A stretch of DNA of 64,000 nt from Clostridium_AD sp050717545 (GTDB lineage: Bacteria; Bacillota; Clostridia; Clostridiales; Clostridiaceae). Both the position numbers and the translations under genes were made by a program. Positions 1-7,089 of this stretch are shown in pieces. Below the pieces are notes generated by a model. The model saw only the letters and a list, made by a program, of their open reading frames with translations, searched no databases and had not been told where the DNA came from. Each line of letters opens with the position of its first letter. Positions within the stretch are counted from its first letter, which is position 1. The stretch covers positions 1 through 64,000 of the forward strand of contig NZ_JBOITN010000008.1 of assembly GCF_050717545.1 (NCBI RefSeq), given 5' to 3'.

Positions 1-2
1 GG

Positions 3-89
3 TTAGATACAACAATTATACCAGAAAGAGGGGGGTCATTGCTTTTTTTGTTAAAAGTAGCTACAATCCTTGCAATAGCAGGGTTTTAA
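3..89 (+). CDS. C-terminal end of a gene entering from the left
   Basis: An open frame runs from the window edge to a TAA at 87-89 and encodes about 28 residues ending in a hydrophobic stretch (LLFLLKVATILAIAGF). It could be the tail of a small membrane protein of the element. Its start lies outside the window and the family cannot be recognised. The frame is short enough that it may be fortuitous. Confidence 0.35.
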   Translation, partial: LDTTIIPERGGSLLFLLKVATILAIAGF

Positions 90-101
90 ATAAATAAAAC
101 A

Positions 102-123
102 AAGATAGTGTTTACACTATCTT
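102..123. promoter_or_regulatory. Perfect 9-bp hairpin before the first gene
   Basis: AAGATAGTG (102-110) pairs perfectly with CACTATCTT (115-123) around a 4-nt loop. No T-run follows, so it is a poor intrinsic terminator. It sits 10 nt before the RBS of the gene at 145. An operator, an RNA processing site or a weak attenuator are all possible. Confidence 0.4.
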
Positions 124-144
124 CGAATTCAAGGAGGAACTATT

Positions 145-747
145 ATGGATGCAAATAATAATTTAATCATCGGTAAATTCATATCTAAAGAGGTTGAGAA
201 CATCTACAGCAGATATAAAAGCATATCAGAAGAAGAGATAAGTACCATAAGAAAATTCATAGAAAGGATAGAAGAAAATACTTTGGACTTTGATACATAC
301 CTAAACTATAATGCTACAAAAGCAGAAGCTGAAGTGACTGAGTCTTTAGAGGATATGGACCTTTTAAGATGCTATCTATTTCTAAGGTCCAATGTAAGTT
401 TAGATATAAGTGTAGATGATGCTATAAAGTCATACGCATCTCTAAATGATGAAGGATACTGTAAAATTAAAGGCTACTACTTATATAAGGATGAGGAAAT
501 AATGAAAGATTTAGCTAGAGAGGAATTGGATGCAAAACTAGAAGATGCTTATGAAGTAACTAGTATGTTTGACATTGAAGAAATAGCTGACATGTGGATA
601 TTTGGCACATCTAAAGAAGAAACGGCAAAGCAATATTTGAGGGATAATGACTGGTGGGATGTATTAGAATGTGAAGAATCAGAAAGGGGCTACATAGATT
701 CATATGGTGAAAGAACCTACTACGCTTACAATAGTGGGGAGGAATAG
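145..747 (+). CDS. Hypothetical acidic protein of the mobile element
   Basis: This 200-residue soluble, acidic protein is not assigned to any family. It is rich in Glu and Asp, has no membrane segment, and carries a predicted helical N-terminal part (ISKEVENIYSRYKSISEEE). A consensus AAGGAGGAA lies 7 nt before the ATG. It is the first of three tightly packed genes (145-747, 751-1110, 1113-1571) that must be one transcript. Proteins like this are common accessory genes on clostridial plasmids and ICEs, but no function can be given. Confidence 0.65.
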   Translation: MDANNNLIIGKFISKEVENIYSRYKSISEEEISTIRKFIERIEENTLDFDTYLNYNATKAEAEVTESLEDMDLLRCYLFLRSNVSLDISVDDAIKSYASLNDEGYCKIKGYYLYKDEEIMKDLAREELDAKLEDAYEVTSMFDIEEIADMWIFGTSKEETAKQYLRDNDWWDVLECEESERGYIDSYGERTYYAYNSGEE

Positions 748-750
748 GAG

Positions 751-1110
751 ATGATGAAGATAGCAAACAAAATAGAAGCAGGAGCTCTAAAAAACCTACC
801 AGTAGAGGTAATAGCAAAAGTATTAAAAATATCAACTATATTAGATGAAAATTATGGTGAAGTAAGGGATGCAAATATTTATGGAGGATATGTTTTAGTT
901 GTAGAAAACAAAGAGGATATCAAGAAACTTAATGACGAAATAGCAATAGATGTAGCAGATGTTATACCAGAATATGTTGATTTAATTGAATGCAGTGATG
1001 GAGGTAAGTACACTAGCTCATTAATACTTTGTAACAATGATTTTGCTATAGTCTTAATAATGGAATTATCTCTAACTTCTAAAGAACTACTTGCTTACAT
1101 GGAGGAATAG
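751..1110 (+). CDS. Hypothetical protein of the mobile element
   Basis: A 119-residue acidic protein of unknown function. The start ATGATG follows GGGGAGGAATAGGAG, and the second ATG at 754 is equally possible. The gene starts 3 nt after the preceding stop and ends 2 nt before the following ATG, so it is translationally linked to both neighbours. The sequence looks like a compact alpha/beta domain with no membrane segment or catalytic motif that I recognise. Confidence 0.6.
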   Translation: MMKIANKIEAGALKNLPVEVIAKVLKISTILDENYGEVRDANIYGGYVLVVENKEDIKKLNDEIAIDVADVIPEYVDLIECSDGGKYTSSLILCNNDFAIVLIMELSLTSKELLAYMEE

Positions 1111-1112
1111 CA

Positions 1113-1571
1113 ATGAGTGCTAATAACGCTGAAATAGTTGCAGAAAAGATAATAAAAGATTTTGAAGAAGCTTTAGTTTCGGATGGTAAGGCATTAAAGA
1201 CAGTAGAAAGCTACGTTGGAGATATCAGAGTTTTTCTCAAATGGGCGGAGTCTAAGGGGAATACCTTCACAGGTAATCTAAAGAGATTCCATATCACTTC
1301 ATACAGGAACTGCTTAATCCAAGAAGACTATGAGATAAATAGCATTAATAAGAAAATTAATAGCCTACAATCTTTCAATCAATTCCTAATGGATGAAAAA
1401 TATCAAACTGAGCAAGTGGTAAATCTAAAAAAAGATAAGTTAAAACTAGCTGCAGGTAGTGAAAAAGAAGTAGAAGTATTTACAGATGAAGAAGTAGAAA
1501 AGCTCCTATTTTATATCCAATCAGAAGAAGTAACATCAAGAAATAGGCTTATAATACTTAGGATTCAATAA
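1113..1571 (+). CDS. Truncated tyrosine recombinase, core-binding domain only
   Basis: Residues about 10-95 form a SAM-like core-binding domain of a tyrosine recombinase (KTVESYVGDIRVFLKWAE, then NSINKKINSLQSFNQFLMDE). The linker runs into the beginning of the catalytic domain (FTDEEVEKLLFYIQ...RNRLIIL) and then stops after 152 residues. Full-length relatives have about 280-300 residues with the R-H-R-H-Y catalytic set, all of which is missing. The sequence departs from the family right after LIIL, which suggests a deletion. The start has a good RBS (GGAGGAATAGCA). The product could still bind DNA, but it cannot recombine. Confidence 0.75.
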   Translation: MSANNAEIVAEKIIKDFEEALVSDGKALKTVESYVGDIRVFLKWAESKGNTFTGNLKRFHITSYRNCLIQEDYEINSINKKINSLQSFNQFLMDEKYQTEQVVNLKKDKLKLAAGSEKEVEVFTDEEVEKLLFYIQSEEVTSRNRLIILRIQ

Positions 1572-1593
1572 AAGTATATTATAGAGAATTAAT

Positions 1594-1627
1594 CCTTAAC
1601 CTTAATATAGAGGTTAAGGGTATTTTA
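1594..1627 (+). terminator. Hairpin after the first truncated recombinase
   Basis: CCTTAACCT (1594-1602) pairs with AGGTTAAGG (1611-1619), followed by a broken T-rich stretch (GTATTTTA). It may be a terminator or an attenuator between the two recombinase fragments. Confidence 0.5.
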
Positions 1628-1645
1628 CTTTAGGAGGAATAGTTA

Positions 1646-2077
1646 ATGTCAACAATTAAAACAAAGAAAATTACTAAACAAGAAAGCTTGGATGAGATGA
1701 TGGTACCTATAACAAAGATGCCAAATGGAAGACAGCCTATGGAGTTTAAAATCAGTGAAGAGGCTAAGAATATAATTGAAGAATTCAAAGAAAATTTAAT
1801 GAAAAATAATAAGGCATCAACAACCATTAAATCATATATATTTGATGTAAACAGCTTTATTTATTTCATTGAAAGGCTAGGAATAGTATTTACCGGAGAA
1901 TTTAATTCTGCACAGTACAGTGACTTTATAAAATCGCAAATTGAACAAAAGATCAAACCTAATACTATCAATAAACGGATAAACAGTTTGCAGCAGTTCA
2001 ATATTTACTTATTATTTAAAAAGTATATGAAGGGTGTAATTATAATATCTAAAAATGATAGACTACCAATAAATTAA
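1646..2077 (+). CDS. Second truncated tyrosine recombinase, core-binding domain only
   Basis: Residues about 40-125 match the same SAM-like core-binding domain as the gene before it (STTIKSYIFDVNSFIYFIE, then NTINKRINSLQQFNIYLLF). The frame ends at residue 143 with an unrelated tail and no catalytic domain. A basic N-terminal extension of about 40 residues precedes the domain. The RBS (TAGGAGGAATAG) is strong. Two consecutive genes cut down to the same DNA-binding domain could be independent decay. They could also have been kept as accessory DNA-binding proteins that modulate a full-length recombinase. Confidence 0.7.
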   Translation: MSTIKTKKITKQESLDEMMVPITKMPNGRQPMEFKISEEAKNIIEEFKENLMKNNKASTTIKSYIFDVNSFIYFIERLGIVFTGEFNSAQYSDFIKSQIEQKIKPNTINKRINSLQQFNIYLLFKKYMKGVIIISKNDRLPIN

Positions 2078-2126
2078 GTTATTTTACTGGAAGATATAGA
2101 ACCTAATAAGGAATTGAAATATGTAA

Positions 2127-2166
2127 AGTGCCTAATCTCAAATAATTGAGGTTAGGCACTATTTTT
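2127..2166 (+). terminator. Intrinsic terminator after the recombinase fragments
   Basis: A stem of about 15 bp, AGTGCCTAATCTCAA with TTGAGGTTAGGCACT (one G-U pair) and an ATAA loop, is followed by ATTTTTA. This is a convincing intrinsic terminator. Confidence 0.75.
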
Positions 2167-2198
2167 ATGCCTCAATATAAGAAAGGAATGATAATAAT

Positions 2199-2720
2199 AT
2201 GACAAGTTCAATATACTGTGTTGGCAAAGTAAATGGAGGCCGAAAGGAAATGATAGTGGCCGAAAATAGTAATACTCCTGCTAAGAGGGTAAATATTGTA
2301 TCAATAAAGATGGTAAAGCAAGGTAGCATTTTATATGAAGGCCGTAAAATAACGACACCTTCGCAGGCTGCAGAAATAGCTAGACAATTCCTAGAGGAAT
2401 CTGACAGGGAAAAATTAATTGCAATTTGTCTCGATACTAAGAATCAGCCGGTATCAATAAGTGTAATAAGCATTGGGTCACTAAATTCTTCAATAGTACA
2501 CCCTAGGGAGGTATATAAAATTGCATTATTATCTAATGCTGCATCCATAATTCTATGTCATAACCATCCTTCAGGTGATACAACCGCATCTAAGGAAGAT
2601 ATTAGCATAACTAAGAGGCTAAAGGAATGTGGAGAATTAATTGGTATATCACTAATTGACCACATAATTATAACTTCAGAGGGTAAATACTGTAGCCTAA
2701 AAGAAAAAGGAATACTTTAA
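2199..2720 (+). CDS. RadC-like JAB/MPN+ domain protein
   Basis: This 173-residue protein is the short RadC/JAB form common on mobile elements. It lacks the helix-hairpin-helix part of chromosomal RadC. The metal-binding signature is intact: an upstream Glu-rich strand, then CHNHPSGDTTASKEDI, in which HxH and the distal Asp would bind zinc. The C-terminus (LIDHIIITSEGKYCSLKEKG) is typical of the family. The biochemical role of RadC-like proteins on ICEs and plasmids is not settled. An anti-restriction or DNA-processing role is usually suggested. It probably forms an operon with the next two small genes. Confidence 0.85.
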   Translation: MTSSIYCVGKVNGGRKEMIVAENSNTPAKRVNIVSIKMVKQGSILYEGRKITTPSQAAEIARQFLEESDREKLIAICLDTKNQPVSISVISIGSLNSSIVHPREVYKIALLSNAASIILCHNHPSGDTTASKEDISITKRLKECGELIGISLIDHIIITSEGKYCSLKEKGIL

Positions 2721-2738
2721 AATAAGGAGATGGGAAAG

Positions 2739-3047
2739 ATGTTTGATAAAAATAATAGGTACATTACTAAAAGAATTCAACAGGAAATTCCACTAGAGTT
2801 ACAGCTATTCATGTGGGATTGTATAGATACACTTAAGGAGCAAGCAAATAACATGGATTATCTTCAGGTATTTGAAATAACAAATGAAAGAGTCGATGAG
2901 GTATTCTTTCAAAGGATAGAGCATAGGCAGGAAGTACCAGAATATAGCATGACACATAGAGTATTTGCTACAGAAATGGCAAATTATAAGGTGTTTATTA
3001 TTGATGACGAAACTCATTCTACAATGCTACTTGCCGAAGAATACTAA
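2739..3047 (+). CDS. DUF960 family protein
   Basis: About 102 residues matching the DUF960 type: an N-terminal YITKRIQQEIPLELQLFMW, a central QVFEITNE and a C-terminal KVFIIDDETHSTMLLAEEY. The family has no known function and is frequent on Firmicute plasmids and integrative elements, often close to radC-like genes, as here. I prefer the ATG at 2739 because GGAG at 2726-2729 sits 9 nt upstream, whereas the ATG at 2730 directly abuts it. Confidence 0.75.
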   Translation: MFDKNNRYITKRIQQEIPLELQLFMWDCIDTLKEQANNMDYLQVFEITNERVDEVFFQRIEHRQEVPEYSMTHRVFATEMANYKVFIIDDETHSTMLLAEEY

Positions 3048-3062
3048 AAGGAGGTACTACCA

Positions 3063-3209
3063 ATGGCAGAGATACTAGCACTAGTAGGAAAGATAATACT
3101 CATCATTGAAAAGGAAGTAAATGCAATTGAGGCCACATTGATGGTTGCAAAAAAAAGTGGGATGGATTTCAATACATTGCGGGACTTCCTACCTAATAAG
3201 TGGAGGTGA
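3063..3209 (+). CDS. Small protein of 48 residues
   Basis: An ATG at 3063 lies 8 nt after a perfect AAAGGAGG and opens a 48-codon frame ending in TGA at 3207-3209. The first half is a hydrophobic/amphipathic helix (ILALVGKIILIIEKEV); the second half is polar and ends PNKWR. It follows the DUF960 gene by 15 nt and precedes a strong terminator, so it is the last gene of that operon. I do not recognise its family. Confidence 0.6.
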   Translation: MAEILALVGKIILIIEKEVNAIEATLMVAKKSGMDFNTLRDFLPNKWR

Positions 3210-3215
3210 TGTCCC

Positions 3216-3249
3216 ATAGCAGCTAAAGTGATAGCTGCTATTTTTTTTT
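3216..3249 (+). terminator. Strong intrinsic terminator
   Basis: A perfect 10-bp stem (ATAGCAGCTA/TAGCTGCTAT) with a 6-nt loop is followed by nine T. It ends the radC-DUF960-small-protein operon. Confidence 0.9.
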
Positions 3250-3470
3250 GTGATGGTAATAGTAGTCTCTCCAATTTGAAATTTTGTAGGGAAAAGAGAT
3301 CAAAAAAATTGTCCTAAATTACTTATCACAAAAATCAATTACTCCTGAAAAAGCTTAGATACTGCTGAAAATAGGTATAGCACTTTCGAAGTTGTAGGAA
3401 GGCATACCAAGACATTAAAATTAAATAAAAACCAGATTCTAATTGTTATTTTATATTTCTTTGTTAAGTA

Positions 3471-3905
3471 TTATTTTATTAACTTTTTTTCTTTGGTTGC
3501 AATATTAGAAAAAGTACTATATGAAATAACTTCTTCCCCATAGGAGGTAAGCTTTGCCAGAAAATCGCGGTAAAGTGTAAGTACGCTTTTTGCATTATTA
3601 GTACGAGTCCTTCTCCACTCATTTTTAATTATAAGCTCTTTAATAATTGTGATATGATTTTCAGTAACCTTATACCTGTGTACAATTCTTTGCTTACGTA
3701 TTGGTGGTACAACAATCACATTAATAAAAGGTAATAAGTCTGTTTTATATTGTAAATCAAGGCTTTCTATCTTTTGCATACAGTCTTTGATTATATTACT
3801 CAATGCAACCCTACTTATATTAAGGTCCCTACTAATTTGTCTTATAGAGTTAAGCTTAATAAAGCGTAGAATAAATATTTCTTTCCTAGTATCTGTAGTA
3901 ATCAT
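3471..3905 (-). pseudogene. N-terminal fragment of an IS21-like (IstA) transposase
   Basis: A 144-residue frame begins with a Hin/IstA-type helix-turn-helix (SIRQISRDLNISRVALSNIIK). It continues with a linker and second helical region like the N-terminus of IS21 transposases (TENHITIIKELI, then YSTFSNIATKEKK). It stops where the DDE catalytic core should begin, and no istB-like ATPase is present nearby. It therefore cannot transpose. An alternative is a free-standing HTH repressor, since it has its own duplicated promoter (see 3938-4150). The IS21 assignment is by general resemblance, not certainty. Confidence 0.5.
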
Positions 3906-3937
3906 TTCATCTCTCCCTTAATAAAGATTCTTATTAT

Positions 3938-4150
3938 CTAATATATCATAATATTATTTTTTTTCAATATTTGTGGACTACTTTGAAATTGAGATAATGG
4001 TACTAACATTACTTAAAATCTCATAGGCAACATAACCTTAACGAACTAATATATCATAATACTATTTTTTTTCAAAATTTGTGGGTTATTTTGGAATTGA
4101 GATAATGATACTAACATTACTTAAAATCATATAAGCAACATAGCCTAACA
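3938..4150. repeat. Two tandem direct repeats of 108 bp carrying a leftward promoter
   Basis: Copy 1 begins at 3938 and copy 2 at 4046; both start CTAATATATCATAATA and run to about CATAACCTTAACG / CATAGCCTAAC with few differences. Read leftward, each copy contains TTGAAA (3962-3967; 4070-4075), a 16-nt spacer and TATATT (3940-3945; 4048-4053). That is a duplicated promoter facing the IstA-like gene. The region is the 389-nt gap before the primase-helicase, so a second role as an iteron-like replication region is conceivable. No CRISPR spacing is present. Confidence 0.8.
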
Positions 4151-4294
4151 AAAAAAAACATGGGTTATTTAGAAATAATTTTTATTTTGTTCCTAGAACA
4201 CGGAATAAAAAATTCAATTAAGCTATTTAAAATCTCAACTCAAACAAAGATGTAGATATTATAATTAAATTTAAAAAATTAAGGGAGGTTTATT

Positions 4295-7027
4295 ATGGAA
4301 AAGAAAAAATATGATAAGATATCTGAAATAGTAAAATTGCTTTTTACGAGGGAAGGTAAAGATGAGGGAAAAGACTTTATTAATATAAGGGCTATTCCTA
4401 ATAAAGAAACTTCACTAAAACCTGTAGAATTTTTTGTAGCTCTAGAGGGTGATGTTAATAGTGCAGTGAACGAAGTAATTGAAATAATTCATAAATATAG
4501 GAATTATAATATATATTACGGTCCTGTAATAAGAAATGATAAAAAAGGAACAGCAGAATTTTGTACTAAAGCATCAAGCCTATATGTGGATTTTGATGAA
4601 CATTGTGGAATTAAGTTTAGTGATATGGATTCCTTAGAGAGGGAAAAATTGAAAAAGAAGTTAATACATCAACTGACTCAATTAGGTTATGAACCTTCTT
4701 TAATAGTTAATTCAGGAAATGGTATACATTGTTATTGGACTACTAAGAATGTAATAGATGTTGTAAAAGACAGGGTAATATTTGAAGGTTTACTCAGATA
4801 TTTAGCAAATATTATCCCTGAGTTTAAAGGAGATATGGCAGTTTGTAATGTAGCGCACATGTTGCGATTACCATGTACCAATAATGTAAAAGATTTAGAA
4901 GACATAAAGCCTTGTGAAGTTATTTGTTTCAATGAAGAAACTGAATATGACTTTGAAAAATTGGCGGGTCTAATAAAAATTGATGAGTATGTTTCTAAGA
5001 GTAGTCTTGATGAGACTCTATATTATGCTGTTCGAAAACTTAAAAATCTAAACAAAGATCAAGTAATGGATGAAGTTTTGAAATGTGATTTTATGAAGCA
5101 GATGTATGAAAATCCCCAAGATCAAAGTTATACCTACTGGACCTTTATGGCATCAACGCTTTCAGTATTTGGAGGTATAGGGCAAGATATTTTTCTTGAA
5201 TTAAGCCAAAAGAATAATGAATATAAGGAAAAGGAAGCGAAAAACATATTTAATAGTATGTCGAAAAATATAGTTGAAGGTAATGTTGGTCCAGTAACAT
5301 GTTCTAAAGTGTGTGAAGAAGGGTTTAGATGTAATCTTAGTTGTAACAAAAAATCTGTTGCGGGAAACATTTTTAGTAAAATCATTAATGAAAGAAAAAT
5401 CATTGAAAAAGACAAAGTAATTAATGATGCTGTTAGGAGATTAGAGCCTGATAGTGATAGTGTTAAAAATTTGAGGAAGCTTGATGATTTCATTGCAAAT
5501 ATACTTAATGAGAATACAAATGAAGAGTTAATAAGATCAGAATATATAAAGAAAGCTATGAAGATGCTAGATATTGATGGTAGTGTAACTATGATAAAAA
5601 AATTACAAAAACAGCATAATACAAATGATAAAAATTTGTATTTGGAAATAGGGGATGAAATAATGAGCACATCTGTACTAGTATCCATTGCTAAAACGTT
5701 TTATGAGTATGAGGTGGGATATTATAGGGCAATAGAAGACGAAATACTGAAAAAAAAAATAATTGTAAAATTGGGAGATGGATACACGAAATCAAGAGTT
5801 GAAAATATACTTTATTATATAACATCAAAAACAGCAATTAAGGTAGAGGATTCAAATAAGAATAAAAAAGAAAATATGATATGTTTAAAGAACGGAATGA
5901 TTTTGATATCTGATAAAGGATGTCCAAAACTACTTCCACATGATAGCAGCTACAACTGTCTGAATCAGCTAGGAATTAAATATGATAAAAATGCTAAGTG
6001 CCCAACATGGTTAAAGTTTCTTGACAGAACTTTTATAGACGAACGTGATAAAAAAGTTATTATTAAAGCCTTGCAGGAATGGCTAGGTTATCTGTTGATT
6101 CCTGGAAACCAGTTACAAAAGATGCTTTTTCTAATTGGGAAGCCACGTACAGGGAAGGGTGTTATACAGCACATCATGACCTGCATTGCTGGTGATGAGA
6201 ATGTTACTGCATATTCAATAGGGGAGTTACATGATAAAGTTAATGCAGCAACGTTAATTGGCAAACTAGCTAATATAGGTGGTGAAATTGATGCTACAGA
6301 AAAATTCAAAACATCCTTTATTAAAATGATGATTGGAGAAGATAAAATTTCTGGTAAGGCACTATATAAGAACCCTGTAAGTTTTCAAAATGAGGCGAAA
6401 TTAATTTTTGCGGCTAACCAAATTCCATATATTGCAGACAGATCAAGTGCAATGGATGAAAGAACTTTGGCTATTCCAGTTAATAATTATGTGTCAGAAA
6501 GTGAGCGGGATACAGAGTTAAAATCTAAGTTAGAGAGAGAATTAAGTGGCATTTTGAATTGGGCAATTGAGGGAAGAATTAGTCTTTTAACAAGAGGTTA
6601 TTTTGTGGAAAGTTGCTCAATGTTGGAACTTAAGTCAAGGATGCGTGAAGAAAATAACTCTGTAGTCTACTGGTTTAATAATAGAAATGATTCTATTAAT
6701 GAAAGTAGGTGTGTTTATACGTTGAAAGAAGTATTTGATAACTACAAAGAGTTTTGCATAGATGAAGAAATTAAGCCTTTCTTAAAGAAAAACTTTACTT
6801 CTACTCTTGAGAATATTGCAGGAGTTGAATTAGTGAAAAAAACAAAACCAGATCAGAAGTGTGTTTGCTTTCATTGGGAAGACCTACTCCTAATATCACA
6901 CAGGAATGTAGAAAATTCGGATGAAAGTAATTTGCCAAAAGTGAATGTGTTGAACAAAGAAATTAAAGTTGTAGATATTGGTAGTATACCGGAATCAAAT
7001 ATATATAATAATGCACTATTTAATTAA
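4295..7027 (+). CDS. AEP-type primase / SF3 (D5-like) helicase fusion
   Basis: A 910-residue replication protein. The N-terminal part has archaeo-eukaryotic primase features: a DxD metal motif (SLYVDFDEH, about residue 100), SGNGIHCYW (about residue 140) and MLRLPCTNN. A Cys cluster follows near residue 330-345 (CSKVCEEGFRCNLSC), probably a zinc site of a PriCT-like region. The C-terminal third is a D5/P4-type helicase with Walker A GKPRTGKG (about residue 615), an acidic Walker B-like IGGEID and sensor FAANQIP (about 705). RBS AAGGGAGG. Such fusions start replication of satellites, plasmids and IMEs. The gene lies directly upstream of a DNA polymerase. Confidence 0.85.
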   Translation: MEKKKYDKISEIVKLLFTREGKDEGKDFINIRAIPNKETSLKPVEFFVALEGDVNSAVNEVIEIIHKYRNYNIYYGPVIRNDKKGTAEFCTKASSLYVDFDEHCGIKFSDMDSLEREKLKKKLIHQLTQLGYEPSLIVNSGNGIHCYWTTKNVIDVVKDRVIFEGLLRYLANIIPEFKGDMAVCNVAHMLRLPCTNNVKDLEDIKPCEVICFNEETEYDFEKLAGLIKIDEYVSKSSLDETLYYAVRKLKNLNKDQVMDEVLKCDFMKQMYENPQDQSYTYWTFMASTLSVFGGIGQDIFLELSQKNNEYKEKEAKNIFNSMSKNIVEGNVGPVTCSKVCEEGFRCNLSCNKKSVAGNIFSKIINERKIIEKDKVINDAVRRLEPDSDSVKNLRKLDDFIANILNENTNEELIRSEYIKKAMKMLDIDGSVTMIKKLQKQHNTNDKNLYLEIGDEIMSTSVLVSIAKTFYEYEVGYYRAIEDEILKKKIIVKLGDGYTKSRVENILYYITSKTAIKVEDSNKNKKENMICLKNGMILISDKGCPKLLPHDSSYNCLNQLGIKYDKNAKCPTWLKFLDRTFIDERDKKVIIKALQEWLGYLLIPGNQLQKMLFLIGKPRTGKGVIQHIMTCIAGDENVTAYSIGELHDKVNAATLIGKLANIGGEIDATEKFKTSFIKMMIGEDKISGKALYKNPVSFQNEAKLIFAANQIPYIADRSSAMDERTLAIPVNNYVSESERDTELKSKLERELSGILNWAIEGRISLLTRGYFVESCSMLELKSRMREENNSVVYWFNNRNDSINESRCVYTLKEVFDNYKEFCIDEEIKPFLKKNFTSTLENIAGVELVKKTKPDQKCVCFHWEDLLLISHRNVENSDESNLPKVNVLNKEIKVVDIGSIPESNIYNNALFN

Positions 7028-7034
7028 ATTTATT

Positions 7035-7070
7035 AAGGACTATGGGGATGAAGATTACCTATAGTCCTTT
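7035..7070 (+). promoter_or_regulatory. Hairpin between primase and polymerase genes
   Basis: AAGGACTAT (7035-7043) pairs with ATAGTCCTT (7061-7069) around a 17-nt loop, just before the RBS AAGGAG of the polymerase. It could attenuate transcription or sequester the region. It also covers an upstream in-frame ATG (7042), which argues against that start. Confidence 0.5.
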
Positions 7071-7089
7071 AAAAAAGGAGAGGGTACAA

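Noticed and set aside
3938..4150. CRISPR array
   Set aside because: Only two units of 108 bp without spacers; no cas genes.
5134..5688. Leftward 184-residue frame inside the primase-helicase
   Set aside because: It lies antisense within a clearly conserved gene and looks like a hydrophobic shadow frame.
7042..7089. Polymerase start at ATG 7,042
   Set aside because: The possible RBS is too close and the codon lies in a hairpin; ATG 7,090 has AAGGAGAGG at the right spacing.
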